Below, in pieces: positions 12,791 to 25,904 of a stretch of DNA of 64,000 nucleotides. A model generated the notes under the pieces. It saw nothing but the letters and a program-made list of their open reading frames with translations, had not been told where the DNA came from and ran no database searches. The stretch is from Alviniconcha marisindica (taxonomy: Eukaryota > Mollusca > Gastropoda > Provannidae), in NCBI GenBank assembly GCA_018857735.1, contig JABMCL010002768.1:254528-318527 (forward strand). Reading direction: 5' to 3'. The translations under genes were made by a program, and so were the position numbers. Position 1 is the first letter of the stretch. Each line of letters begins with the position of its first letter.

Positions 12791-13569
12791 TGTAGTTCTT
12801 ACCGACATGAGCACATATTACTTCAGGAATAGCGTTAAATGTGCTCAGTTTGAACCACGCACTGCACATATATATACTAACTGAGTTTCTGTATGAAAAT
12901 ATCAACGAACGATCGCATGATCATTGGTGGATGAACTTGTAGTTGCTATGTGACAAAATTCGTCTGCTACAAAAAAGCGCTATTTTCAAAACTGAGGCAC
13001 TAACTTCTTTGTTAGTATAGAAAGCAGTTCACAGCCACACTGAAAGTCTTATCGTGTAGTGTGCTTTTCAGTGTTCCTCGCGTTGTGTTCAAAATCACTA
13101 CAATCGACCGACCTTGGTATCCAGAAGAAAAGAGAGAGAAAAACTGTGTTAGCCGTGTTTGGTGGCTTCAGTTGTCTGCTCCGCCTCATCAGAGGCCGAG
13201 CCAGGTCAGTGTGCCGTTTCACAGGCCGCTGTGCAGCGGATATGTCACCGACTTTAAGTCTCTAAACTAAGCATGCATACATGCACTTTGCAGCACAGGA
13301 ACACTGGCAAACATTTACTTTATGTTGCACTTTGCAGCGCGTCTTCTAACTGTGACATGCATGCATGCATTTTGCAGGTCTCTATAATAACAGTGACTAA
13401 GGGAAGAGCAACACACTTTTCAGCGTGTAAACCTTGGGGGTACGGGTGGGGTGGACCAGCCCTTTTCAGCACTGAGTCCCAGAAACCGTGTGTGTGTGTG
13501 TGTGGCGTGTCAGTCTCTGGTGTGGTCGGGGCAATCGACAGAGTAGTTTAAGCGGCGGCCGAACACTGA

Positions 13570-13683
<114 letters not shown>

Positions 13684-14498
13684 CAAGTATACACTGAAGG
13701 GAAAAACAAAACATGGGCTGTAACAGAATCATGCCAGCCGGCACTGAAGCCGGCTGGTCAACTCCAGACCACGAGCCACGGCCTATAACAGCTTGAACAA
13801 TTTAATATGTTGTAGCTTTCCGTTTCTCTTTGTCTTAAATGTGTCCTTGTTATTGGGCACTGCGGACGCAGAAATATTAAGATCCCCTCAGTCGGTCTGT
13901 TAAAACCCCAGAGCTGACGAATGTTTTCCCTTAAAAGCACGGAGTAGGTCAGAATATAGCCAATTATGCTTAGTCAGTGCCATAATTTCTTCCTTGTCCT
14001 AATTTCCGCTTCCCCACCGGTCCATTCAACTTCATTTCTTCCAAATCCTCTCCGTACTTTTCAATTGCGTTAGTCTAGGCTGAAGCGAATTCCCGCGTTA
14101 GCCTACGAAATAAAATAGGGCACTCTGCTCATAGTCAATTGATTTAAGCAGGTTCTCATGTTGAGTGCCTGCAGAATATAAATATACAGGCACAAAAACG
14201 TGTGTTACTGTGCCTCAAAAAAGTGATTCAGACATACTTGTGATCTGATCACTTGTTCTTTAATTTTGTACTGAATGCATTACAGGGAATCTGTCTGGAA
14301 GTATCTTTTGCAGTTGTAGATAGTGATATGTGCTAATTATTGACTGTTTTGGCTGGGATGTTTGCTATTGAATGTGTTCTGTGTATATCAGTGAGCCCGC
14401 TTTTTGCTTGTGTTTTGGTTCCTTGCGTTTCGAACTGGTGTGAAGAAACTGACTGTGATTTGTCCTGAGGTGACCATGTGCAATAGTCCTGTCCCGAT

Positions 14499-15067
14499 AT
14501 GATGGCTGAAATATATGTATATATATATATACCGAAGTTGCATGGGAACCACACATTGTGCTACTTTAGGAACGACTGCGCAATTTTGAAACAAAAGAAC
14601 CCATCAGAAGCGAGTGATGTAAGCTCCTCAAAAAAGCAAGAACAGCAAATCCGTCAGCAACCACAATGCTTGCTGTTGCCCAGTGACAGATGTCTTTTTT
14701 GTGAAAAGACTCGAATCACAAGGAAACAACATGTTCAAAACATCAGTCAAATGTATGACAAAAACAGCTGAGGATTCTGTCAAAGAAGCAGTCACAAGAA
14801 AAGCACATCCTTTTGAAGGTGCAAGGTACTGACTTGGCTGCCCGAGAAGCACATTACCATGCCACCTGTCGGAGACATTACACTCGAGAGGATGACAGAC
14901 ACCAGGAAACCATCAAAGACACTAAAACCATTGAAGAGCAAGCTCCAAAAAAGATTATTTTCAGTACATCGTTCAGTATGTTATGCGCAGAATCGTTTAG
15001 AGATAAAGAGATTACCACGTTAAGGAAAAATTATGAAACTGGAACATTCCACGCATCTTCTCTGTAG
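14499..15067 (+). pseudogene. Frame-broken Cys/His domain ORF of transposon or orphan type
   Basis: In successive frames: LPSDRCLFCEKTRITRKQHV (about 14650-14740), TAEDSVKEAVTRKAHPFEG (about 14765-14815, shifted frame), then DLAAREAHYHATCRRHYTRE (about 14830-14890) and FRDKEITTLRKNYE. The C..C....YH..CRR.YTR pattern suggests a zinc-binding module that I have seen in repetitive invertebrate ORFs, but I cannot name the family. At least one frameshift separates the parts. The L2-like tail begins immediately after at 15069, so the ORF was also interrupted by insertion. Confidence 0.5.
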
Positions 15068-15068
15068 A

Positions 15069-15221
15069 GTTAATAATAATAATCATGGAAATTTGTAAAG
15101 CGCCTACCCTGCGGCTCAAAGCGCTGAACAAGCATATATACACACATAATGTACATCGAGATGGAAAATGTTATCAAAAAAGAAAAGAAAAAGATATCGA
15201 CAAGGGTTTTTAAACAATATG

Positions 15222-15291
<70 letters not shown>

Positions 15292-15605
15292 TACAGACTG
15301 ATAAGATTGAAGGACAATGCGGCTTAACTGAAATATTCTGAGAAGAGAAATGTCTTGAGTTGGCTTTTGAAGGAAGAGAGAGTTGCAGAGTGCCTGATGT
15401 CTTGGGGGAGATTGTTCCAGATGTGTGGGCCAAAGTGTGAGAAAGTGCGAAAGCCATGGGTTTTGCAGTTGAAGCGTTGGAGTTTGAGCATGCGTGTGTC
15501 TGACGAAGAGCGGAGAGAGCGGGAAGGACTGTAAAGGTGTAGCAGCTGAGAAAGATAAGAGGGAGCGGAACCTGTGATTGCATTGTAACACATGCAAGCA
15601 GTTTT
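15069..15605 (-). mobile_element. L2/CR1-like non-LTR 3' end with (CA)n in its tail
   Basis: Minus-strand frame 15593-15324 encodes APSYLSQLLHLYSPSRSLRS, FGPHIWNNLPQDIR and SSFKSQLKTFLFSEYFS, the typical end of L2/CR1 RT proteins. The 3' end, read on the plus strand, starts with a TAA repeat and atggaaatttgtaaagcgcc. The (CA)n tract at 15223-15288 lies between the stop and the end. Severely 5'-truncated. Confidence 0.85.
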
Positions 15606-15944
15606 GTATTTTATTGATTCAGAAATATGTGATAGATGTCAACAAAATGTGTCAACACACCTCATCCTTGTTGAACAGTCACAATGCCACCATGCAGAGA
15701 TGCATTAATAATTCACATCAAAAAGGGTCAACTTTCAAGCACTCTTGATATTCCGCAGTTAAGGCAACTAGAACCACTCCTCGAGCAGATGACCATGGCT
15801 TGCATACTGTGAATGGAAAAGTGGGCGGTATACAGGACAGACCGTTTCTTCGTGCCACAAGACCTGGTTGAAATCCATGTGGAGCAGCCCCAAAAGGAAA
15901 CCCAGAGCTTGAAAATCTTGATGGCTTCAGGTTTGTGGCTGACA

Positions 15945-15947
<3 letters not shown>

Positions 15948-16007
<60 letters not shown>
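15948..16007. repeat. (TA)n microsatellite
   Basis: About 30 perfect TA units. Open frames reading IYIYIY across it are artefacts. Confidence 0.97.
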
Positions 16008-16009
<2 letters not shown>

Positions 16010-18160
16010 CTGGACATTCAGTGTCACTCAAAGTAAGGGACAATCAGGTTTGGCAACTTTCTATGGCACTGGCTTTGGTGCCTGTAGCTATAATAAACGG
16101 TAAGAAATAAGGAGAGTAATGCATTTAACTTTTTTATTTATTTTTAATCAAAGTTAAATAACAATTTCAGAAAGTCAGTAATGATTTGTGAAATCACTGG
16201 CAGTGTGCCCAATCCCTTTTGTGAATACCTTTGACATTTCCTAGCTGTTTAAAATTGTCTGTATTCTTGGCATAATAGCAAAGAGCCTGCTGACTGCAAG
16301 CTGATACATGAAACTGTCCAGCAGTTGCATGCTGAATTAAGCCAAACCAGAGGTGCCATCTAGTGGCATCAGTTTAATGGCTCCTAAACCTAAACTGTTT
16401 TACTCAGACATAACAAAGGCAAAAGTGGTAAGTTTTACACACATCGGGCATGTCACTAGTTTTTGCCTATCTTGCATGGAGTGTAGAGTACTGTGAAACT
16501 GATTTCAGGTTAAATGGAGGTAAAACAGTGAATAAGCCAGCCTGTGCAGCAGTCTTGTGGAAGTAGTTTACTGAGGTTTGAACAGATGTGCATTTTTGTA
16601 AAGTTGCTTAACTTTTGAACTTGAGTATATTATATTCCGTGACGTCATCCAGAGGCGTTAATCAGTCAGACATTCTCTGTGACTCTCTTAGACACCATGA
16701 TACATTTGGTGGTAAAGTGAACCACTTTTGTTCAATGTTTTTACACGAGCATTGTACAAAATCATGCAACGTGACATTTTTTCTTTTTTAATACTTCATT
16801 AATCCCACGCGCGTAACTCAGGCCACCATACCTGGGTAAGACAACAGCAGCCACAAGAGCAGTGCTACCCATTGATACCAGCATGTGCAGTATTTTTGTG
16901 TATCCAAAGAATGGTATAGCTGCCAGTTGTTTGGGATTTGTAAGGGACACGCCCATTTCAATACATGCGATTAAGCTGCTATGTACCATCTCAGATAATC
17001 CCTAAAAGCAGAGTAGTTCATCTTGCAAACAAGCAGATATTGCAAAGACACATACTGAGCTATCCAAAAATAATTGTCTCCAGGGTTTCGATACCTGGCC
17101 CATGGACTATGAATAGTGACGGTCCCTGATAATCCTAATCTGTCGCCGGGCATTTAATACACGGAGCGAAGGACGCGCTCTTTCAGGCCACAGAAAGGGG
17201 TGATTGTCAAATAAAAACGCGCTCTTCTTGGCGCGAAGTTGGCCGTGCGAGCCTAGGTTAGATTAGCGCTGTATAAAGGCCATCACTGTTACAACTATAA
17301 AGCAAAAGCGTGCGTAGCCGTCAGTGTCACGGCTTTGCGTGGTCTAGCTGCGCTGTAGTTTTTGTGCAAACGTGCCGCCTGGTTGCTTCAGTGCAAAAGC
17401 CTGAATACGTACATTGAGATACACGATAAACGACTGACATTAAAAGCCCTTTCAATCGGGTTGGACGGCACCCTGTGAAAAATAGCATGTGCCGACACAC
17501 ATAATACGGCCCTCTCAGTAAAAGCCTGATGTGGGGCTACAGCTAAATCCCTAAGTCGCCCGTTCTTAACTGATTGGGCGAACATTTGCTTCGCGAGACG
17601 TGGAGTCCTGCCCTGTTGTGCCCCCTCAGTTTCCTCCCTGTCAGCCCCCGTCTCCTTTCTGTACTTCTCATTTCGTCACTGTCACGTCTGCCATCAATTT
17701 CTCAGTAATAACAGTAACATACCACCGCCGCGGCCACCGGCTGCTCAGAGGGCTTATGTTGCTTGTAGGTTGCCAGCAGCTCACATTAGACTCGAGATGC
17801 TATTTTGTTTAAACCAAATACCTAGATACGACTCCCCTGAATGTGAGAAGGGGAAAAGTATGTTCGACTTATCCAAAAATTTGCCGTATCCGTTTCTTTG
17901 CTTATCGGTTGTAAATTGGGTCATACAAACAGTACGTTTGGGAGTTGAAATTTTACCAGTATTTACTTTAGTGTTTTTGACTTCAGCAAAATTCGACTGT
18001 TGTATATTTTAGAATCACAGTATCCCATATATTTGGTCTTTTCCTTTTTTTCTTTTGTTTGATTCCTGTGCATGCATACAGTAAAGCTGTTCCAGTTATG
18101 CACACTTCGGCAAATGTAAATGTCTCCCCCTCTCTGCTACTATCCTTGAGTTCTCTCCCC
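16008..18160. other. Unannotated stretch
   Basis: AT-rich to about 16800, then a GC-richer part (17150-17760) with CpGs. No exon could be supported. A minus-strand frame at 16989-16762 has a hydrophobic stretch, but I see no splice context to support it. Confidence 0.4.
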
Positions 18161-18162
18161 CC

Positions 18163-18172
18163 CCCCCCCCCC

Positions 18173-18217
<45 letters not shown>

Positions 18218-18275
18218 CACACACACACCACACACACACATTACCTTTGAGTATACTGAAACTTTTCGAGTTCAA

Positions 18276-18350
<75 letters not shown>

Positions 18351-18352
18351 AA
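18163..18352. repeat. Poly-C, (CA)n and (TG)n/(GA)n cluster
   Basis: C14 then (CA)n (18163-18240), about 35 bp of unique sequence with gagttcaagt, then (TG)n(AG)n (18281-18350). The CA and TG arms are mutually complementary. Confidence 0.95.
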
Positions 18353-18968
18353 ATATAATAATGCATTATAAAATAAATGATTAATATATAATCGGCACAG
18401 TTATAGTCATTATTCTCATTGACACACCCGTAAATGATACACCCTCTCATCGCCTCCCACACTACACGCACATTCACACAGCCCCCTCCCCCCCCCCCCT
18501 CTCTCTCACACACACGCACGCAGGGCGCACGCGACTGACACCCCCCTCCCCCCCGCACGCACACGCACAGACTACCAAGGTCGCCTCATAAATTATTCCT
18601 GAAACAGGATAACAATCATGAAATCAGTAAAAAGCTGTCTCACACACACTTAGAGAGAGAGGGGGGGGGGGGGGGGTAGAGAGAGTAATGATGAAGATGA
18701 TAATTTTAAAAACAGAGCCAAAACCCGACGACAGTTGTTGTTGTTTTTGTTGTTTTTATGGCGATGATGGGAAATATGATTCAGATACACAATGAACAAC
18801 GAAGTATTCAAATCACAGTATCGCATAGAGACACACACAAAAATGCTCAGACAAGCACTGTCATTATAAATAATGGAAGCAAGAACAGTAAATGTGGGCC
18901 TAAATCAGATACACAATAAATGAGAAGAGACAGCAACAATGCGAACCGTTCAAATAACAATAGCGTAT

Positions 18969-18972
<4 letters not shown>

Positions 18973-19054
<82 letters not shown>
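18973..19054. repeat. (GA)n microsatellite at a retroelement 3' end
   Basis: About 40 GA units directly abutting the minus-strand retroelement tail at 19055. Confidence 0.95.
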
Positions 19055-19058
<4 letters not shown>

Positions 19059-19393
19059 GAACTTGAAAACTTTATTCTACAAGGATTGTAGTTTAGGGTC
19101 AGTCAAAAACCTGTCTAAAAACTAGTCCTTGCTAAGCTACTGACGAGTAAATATAAAATTACAGGCATAATGTATATACATATAGGCACGAATGAGTGAG
19201 TGACATTTTATACATGAGAATTTCCACACAAAACATTGCAGGTGTTCATAGCGGCGCCATATGCACACTCAGTTATACATTATGAGCATACAACCAGAAA
19301 ATAAGGCAGTAGAACATCTGATCTTCATATGACTAGTATTGGAAAAGAAAAAAGAAGCAGTCAATGCTAATTTTAAAAAGCGTAAAGTTAGGG

Positions 19394-19450
<57 letters not shown>

Positions 19451-21200
19451 AAAAAATTTTATTAAAAGGGTGGAAGGACTGGGCGGATTTTAGGGTTTAA
19501 ATGGCCAATCAGTATGCAATACAATCATCGAAAACCTCGCTGTCTGCCCGCCCTTCTGTTTCTGTCAAATCCATCCTATGAAATTTGCTTCACGGTGTGC
19601 ACGAATTTTTGTTTAAAGGGAGCTGAGCGATTGAGGGGATCTGCCAGGACTGTCAGAGACAGGTTGTTCCATAGAAAAGCCCAGAGAAGGACATACTTGT
19701 TTTGAATATTTCTATCCTTGGCCTAGGAAAACTAACTGATAATTCCTAGAGTTGGAATAGCGTGGGGGAGTGTGTGTTTTACAGGTTATATATGTACTCT
19801 GGGGCCTCACTGTTAAGGACCCTGTACATAACAAACCCTTGTTATATTCAAGTTTTTTTGTAGGCTCATTATTCTCATTCTTTTAAATTTTTGGTCTTAG
19901 TCGAGTTGTTCTGGAAAGATTAACTTTACAGTTTTTCTGTGCAGAGAAATTTTAAACTCTTTTTGTGGACATCACTACATCCGTCCCACACGACTGAGCA
20001 TAATCAATGTGAGGTTTAAGTAGGCATTTAAAAACAATTTCTTGGTGTCGATGTCTACGATGTACCTTAATTTCGACAGAAGGAAGACTTGTCTTGAAAC
20101 TGTTTTGCACACACTATTAGTATGTGAGTCCCAGGGAAGTTTACTGTCAATGGTTATACCTAAGACGGTGTTCTGACACGTTGGTCAATTTTCGCTCCGT
20201 TTAGAACGAGATCGAGCGGTAAGGGTGACAGCTGGTGTTTCTGTCTGGTAGCGATTGTCATAGGCTTGGTCTTGATCGGATTGATGACCATATGATTATT
20301 ATCACATCAATTTGATACCTGATCTAAGCTGTCTTGCAAACAGCTTCTGATTTGCAAAATATCTTTTCCGGATGTGTGCAGTCTTGTGTCATCTGCTAGC
20401 ATGTCACAATCAACAGATATATTTTTCACTTGTAATGGAAGGTCATTGATAAAGAGACTAAAAAGGACAGGTCCCAAGATAGAACCTTGTGATACACCAT
20501 ACTTTACTGACTCTTTAGAGCAGTAAGAGCCATGCGGTATGACGCATTGCGTTCTATTATGAAGATTGATTTTTTTAAATGGAGAGAACATGAGTTTTTA
20601 AGATAAATGGCGGCTTCTTTAACAGGATATTGTGATCAACCAGGTCGAAAGCCTTCTTTAGGTCTAGGATTACCACGCCAGACACCTCAGTTTATTCATG
20701 GCTCTTAGCCAAAATTTGTAATACGTGCCAATGCAGTTTGCAGGAGTATTTACGTCTAAAACAAGACTGAAAGGGGTGAAGGAGTTGCTGCTTTTCAAAA
20801 TAATAATTTAAATAAATTTGCACATGCTTTTCCAGAAGCTTGACAAAACAGACAGAAGTGATACTGGTCTATAAGTAGTTGGATTTGTTTTATCCGTAGA
20901 CTTTGGAAGCGGAGCGGCACTTTGCCTTTTTTAAGCTCAGATGGATTTTCTTTTTTTCTCGATGCATAAATTAAAAACATATGTAAACGAGTCTGTTATA
21001 TATGGCAAATACAATTTTAGTAGCTGGCTGCTTATACCATCCAGACCAGACGAATTTTAGTTTTCCAGTTTCGATATGTATTTGCCTAGTTCCGAAATGG
21101 AGAGATATGTGATGACAAATGGGTTTCACCCGCTAGTTTTTGTTTGTTTGCAGAAATCATGTAGAAGATTTGAGCACTCATATACAGTTGTTCTTGGTTT
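19055..21200 (-). mobile_element. Non-LTR retrotransposon copy with RT core and (GA)n tail
   Basis: Minus-strand frame 20591-20307 has KYGVSQGSILGPVLFSLFIN and DLPL, then CDMLADDTRLHTS, which are RT motifs with the catalytic box as LADD in place of FADD. The region down to about 19500 looks like its decayed C-terminus. The 3' end carries the tail ccttgtagaataaagttttc, then aagttcgaattctctctc (19055-19085 inverted), running into the (GA)n tract at 18973-19054. A 53-G run at 19397 interrupts it. Frameshifts abound. Confidence 0.75.
19397..19449. repeat. Poly-G run of about 53 bases
   Basis: An uninterrupted G run inside a decayed retroelement, followed by aaaaaatttt. Exact length is unlikely to be reliable in any assembly. 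Confidence 0.9.
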
Positions 21201-22166
21201 TTAAAGTTTAAAAAACTTTAAAAAGGAAAATTTTTCCGGGACGTTTATTTTCCCCAAACCCGGGGGAAGAAGCAAGAAAATTTTAATAGGTGGTTATATG
21301 GATGATTCACCCTTGGTTTTGGCTGAGGAGGTCACATTAACAATGTAATGTACCCTTCAGGTTTAAAATCCTTTTTGGCAGAGTGCACTGCACCAAGGCT
21401 GAAATGTGTGGTGTTGACTCACCCCTGGACAAACTTGACATTGAAGTGAGAGTAGCTCCCAACTGTAGTTGAAAAACACACACAAAAAACAACAACAACA
21501 CAACAACAAAATGAAAAACAAACGCAATAATGTAAATATGCAGGTGCAGGAGGTAAGTAGGGGTTGGAGGTGGGACCAGGAAAACTTCTTGACCCGGCCT
21601 TGGCTGACCAGTGGTTCCAGCCAAAGTGACGCCAGCACGTGATCAGCAGAGCTTGTGCCACTGGCTAAATTTTTAGTCCCCCCCAGGCCCCTCTGGGACC
21701 TGGGCACTGCTCCTGCTCTCCTTCATAAAAGTTGCCATGGGAACCATGGCTTTCTTTTGCTGGGTTTTGGGGGTGGGAAAAAATTTAAGGGGGCCCCAAT
21801 GGGGGCCCCAAATGCTTTCCTTTTGAATGTTTTCCATTCCATGGGGTATCTGAGATGACGAGGTAAACTATATTCCACGCTAATAATAATAATAATTTGA
21901 ACATAATGTGTGCAAAGAAAATGGCCAATTTTGCTTTATGGCTGACAATTTGGCTTAGCTTTGAAAGAAGTAAATATTTCTAGAAACTTCTGCGGTATTG
22001 TTAATATGCGTTTGCCACTTCAGCTGCTCGTCTACAGTTACCCAAGAACGAACGAACGAACGAACGAAAGGTTTATTGAACAGGCCGTCTCCCATGTAAA
22101 ACAGGGAGGTGGGGGGGGGGAAACTTTTTTTGGGCTAAACAATCTAGCATAAAAATTTTTAAAATT

Positions 22167-22167
<1 letters not shown>
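21200..22167. other. Unannotated stretch
   Basis: No exon or element recognised. Contains a (CAA)n patch (21490-21510), a TAA repeat (21881-21897) and (AACG)n at 22048-22068. Confidence 0.4.

Positions 22168-22230
<63 letters not shown>
22168..22230. repeat. Poly-C run of about 62 bases
   Basis: An uninterrupted C run followed by cacacacacc. Neighbouring sequence to about 24.6 kb shows doubled homopolymers, typical of poor basecalling. Confidence 0.9.
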
Positions 22231-22231
<1 letters not shown>

Positions 22232-22543
22232 ACACACACCAGCCCCACCCCCAAACGGGAAAAACCAGAAAGCTCCCAACCAAAAACAAAACAAACACAC
22301 AAATATATATACACACGCGAGTGCCCTTGGAACACAAAAAGAGGGACAAAAAAAACACAATACAAAAGCATGTGGCTCACAATACCCGATCAAGCGGTTT
22401 GCTAATACTGTTGGCTCTAGCTCGAAGGCCTTGGAAATATAGATTGCAAGTAAAGGATAGTCTTGTATCTGCTAACAGGATTGCCACCTTAAAAGCAGAA
22501 GGGCGGTTAAAAACTTAAAAGGCAAATAAGTTTCTCAGCTTTT

Positions 22544-25044
22544 TCATTTTGGGCTACTAACAAAAAATGAATTTCTGATTCTTGGTGTCGCAAAAGGGAG
22601 GGGGAAAAATTCTGGGTTTTTTGAATATCGCAGACGATGTGTTTTTAAAGGGGATACGCCTAGTCTGAATCTGACCAAATGCTTTCTTAAAACAGTTTTT
22701 TTTTTAACAGTAAACAAATAATCTGCAAGAGAATGACTATTTAAATGTGGCATAGAAGGCAAGACGATCCTTTGAAGCCATGGCACTGTACCAGTCTTGA
22801 AGAAAACAGTAAATTTAAACGCTGTCTAAACTCGCACAAAAATCTTTTCTTTACAACCCCTTTTTCCCCAAAACGAATCCGAAGCCGTATCGATACAATG
22901 TAAAACAAACATAAAAAACCCCAGTTATTCTTGTTCTTAAAATGAAGTCATAAAGCTTTTTGTATGTTTTGGGAAAGGGGAGGCGGTTGTCTGGCATTCT
23001 TAAAGGTTCAGCCAGTATTTAATACATTTTGTGTATGTGTTAACAAAAAGAGGTATCTCCCGGGTTTTCCCCATAAACTAGTGCGCTTGGGTTCTTGTAC
23101 TAACATTCAAAAATCGTTTGATAGCAAAGAGTACTCTTTCAATGATATAGTCAGCCAAATTCCCCAAACCTCAGACCCATAGGTTAGCATTATTTGGTTT
23201 TGGGCAGTCAAATAGCTTAAAGAATTTTTTGGGACTTTGCTCCCCCAGCCTCCACAGTAGTCTAAGAATACCCAGTGTACCTTTCCTGGCTCTGTCGGAC
23301 ATATTTTAAGCGCATAAAAATGTTAACCCAGGGGAAAATATTAACCTAAGATTTGTAGGGGTTTAACAATTTTCATTTATACCGTCATAAAACCATTTTT
23401 TTAGCAGCTATGTATCCGCCGTTTCTAAAAAAACTACTTTGGGGCTTTTCAAAATTAACAAAAGGTGAATCTTTTTGTCGTGTCTCTTAGCACATTGAGC
23501 TGTTGTTGGAGGAACAATTGTGTTAGACAGGAGAACATCATCTGCAAAAAGCATAATCAAAAATTTTTAGGATATCTGATGATAGTGTGATACTGTGTTT
23601 GCCTTTTAGAAAATTTCGTTTGCAAGTTCGTTTAAAAATGGGGAAAAAAAAAATTTGGGGTACAGCTCCCCTTGCTTGAGGCCTCACTACACATGAATGT
23701 TTTAGGAGATCACCACCTACTCGAAATCTGGCCTTAACAATTCAAATCTTTTTACTGCCTTATCATTTTTTCCCCTGAACCATTTTTTTTAGAATTAAAC
23801 CCTAGAGTATTTCCCATCAATTAAGTCAAAAACTTTCTTTAAAAACAAAAAAACAAACGTATAATTTCCCTGGGTTTAAAGGGGTTGTTTCTGTACCAAA
23901 GCTAAGACGTGAAACATGGTCGATTTTCTATAGCCTTCTCTGAAGCCAGTTTGTGCTTCATTCAGCATTTTGTTGCCTTTATCCATTGAGTGAGACGCTT
24001 ATTTTAAAAAAAACTATTAAATTTACCACCCCATTTAGCTATTTCCTCTTAGTTTTGGGAGAATTAACGTCACCTTTTTTTTTATATTGGAAGAAAACCG
24101 TTTAACCATTCGGAAGGAAAAGTACCTGTATTAAATAATTTATTGGCCAAGAAAAGTAAAAAACAAGGGGGGGAATATCTTTAAAAATTCCTACTTAGTC
24201 CACTGGGCCCACCCTATTTTCCTTTAACGCTTTAATTGCAGCCTGTACCTCTGAGACAGAAATGTCCAGAGTGTCAACAGATTCCACAGGTCCAAAATTA
24301 AAAAAATTTTTTAACTTCGTTATCACTTACAAAAAATTTGTTCAAAACCCATTCTTTGGGGTAATGAATGATGTGTGTTCTTTCTTCATTTGGATTTGAT
24401 CGTACTCCAAACTTTCTGCTCTTTCCTTTTCTTCCAAAGGGTTTTTAATATGTTTTCTTTATGGACACCCTTTTTTTTTTCAAAAGTTGTTTGTATTTCT
24501 TCTTCCTTCATGTAAAAATTCTGAATTTATTCTTTGAATCACTTTTCACTGCATTTAAATTTTCTTAACGCTTTACGGACGACACACTTTTAGGGGCATT
24601 CAAGGTCAACCAAAGTTTTTCCCCAATATTGCCGCTTGTAACGGTCCTTTTCATACAGTCTCCTGCGAGTTTGACAGCACTGTTAAACACTTTGACAGCA
24701 GCTTCAACGTCATCATTAATAAGTTCAGTGGCCTGTGTAAAAAGCTCAGATACTTCTTTCGTAAAAAACATGTAATAATCTTGTGCCTTATTTGCGTCCC
24801 ATATGTACTTTTGTATTTTTACTTTTCTCTGTCGTTCGACAGGAACATCATTCTTACCTACAAGTTCAAGTTCTAGCTCTACAGGCATATGTTTTGATTC
24901 AATATTAGGAATCACCGCTAGACGGGTTCCCAAGTGAACAAGACATCTTGAAAGCAAAAAATAATCAATTACACTCGAACCGTTACATTCTATATAGGTG
25001 TAGTTACCCTCCTTGTCTCCTGGCAAACATCTACCCACAGTTAC

Positions 25045-25079
<35 letters not shown>

Positions 25080-25128
25080 AGAGAATTGTATTGCCAGGCT
25101 TCCGGCCCATAACAACAGAAGTGAACAT
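22544..25128 (-). mobile_element. Degenerate non-LTR retrotransposon (endonuclease end, RT, C-terminus)
   Basis: Minus strand: SSVIDYFLLSRCLVH and SKHMPVELELELV (about 24990-24880) is the end of an APE-type endonuclease. RT motifs follow: EAQTGFREGYRKSTMFHVLA (about 23965-23900) and MLFADDVLLSNTIV (about 23555-23515). The C-terminal VRFRLGVSPLKTHRLRYSKN lies at about 22690-22630. The copy is full of single-base insertions in homopolymers, part of which may be assembly error. Confidence 0.75.
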
Positions 25129-25226
25129 TCAGGCAATTCGAATTCTCATGGATCCAATGACGGATTTAAACTCAGTTTTCAAGTGTTTAAAGCTTTAAAA
25201 ACGAAGTCATCGCGCATTCGCGCTAG

Positions 25227-25496
25227 CTAATAATAAGGAAATTTAAGCATAGATGGTTGTCTATGGTACTTTGGCGGAATAAGTTCATCTCTCAAGGCTG
25301 TATACTTTGGATATACCAATATAAAAATTAAAAAAACTTCTGTTTCTGGAGTATTACAGAATAGACAATTTATATCCCTGTCGTGAGCAAAGGATCTATA
25401 CTGTAGGTAATGACATTTTAATGCAGACATTCCAGTTCTGAATCTAGCAAATACTCTCCTCACGCTTATGTTTTTTGTTTTTTGTTTGCCGTGCAC
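25227..25496 (-). mobile_element. C-terminal fragment of the same non-LTR family
   Basis: VFARFRTGMSALKCHYLQYR, then INCLFCNTPETEVFLIFILV and YPKYTALRDEL. It is parallel to the C-terminus at 22690-22630 but from a second copy. The CxFC..E...L..CP-like arrangement is the usual zinc-binding tail, with the later Cys replaced by Val. Confidence 0.75.
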
Positions 25497-25904
25497 ATCA
25501 TTGTGGGGCGTTTATTCAGAAACATTCATCCATCGTTACAGTATTCCTCTCACTCACGCATTCACACGTGTTTGTATGATTTTTTTCCTCACATGTACAT
25601 CCCGCACTATGCCTCTTACCCTTGGTTACAGTGTGCACAATTTTCGTTTTTAAGCTTTTCATAATAATTATTAAACATTTCGGAACCTGAGCCGATTTTC
25701 AAATATCATGGACAATGGAAGGAAGGCGTTAGTTTTTTTTTTGTACATACTTATACACATTTTCGCTACTAATATAACATGATTTATCCGTTTAGTTTTG
25801 ACCTTCCCGTAGTTATGCTGTTTTATTCCGAACAAAACATCAACAACAGTTAAATGGGTCTGAATGTCAAAAGTAATTAGAATATATTGTTCAGATTAAT
25901 TTCA

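Noticed and set aside
13059..13270. A plus-strand exon opposite the three-exon gene (divergent promoter)
   Set aside because: Two overlapping frames of similar length, no conserved composition, and no clear donor.
16762..16989. Minus-strand frame with a hydrophobic segment (LAAIPFFGYTKILHMLVSMG)
   Set aside because: No convincing splice sites or family match; 75 residues in AT-rich sequence can arise by chance.
17040..17160. tRNA-like B-box (gggtttcgatacctgg)
   Set aside because: No matching A-box or acceptor stem at the right distance, so I could not fold it as a tRNA.
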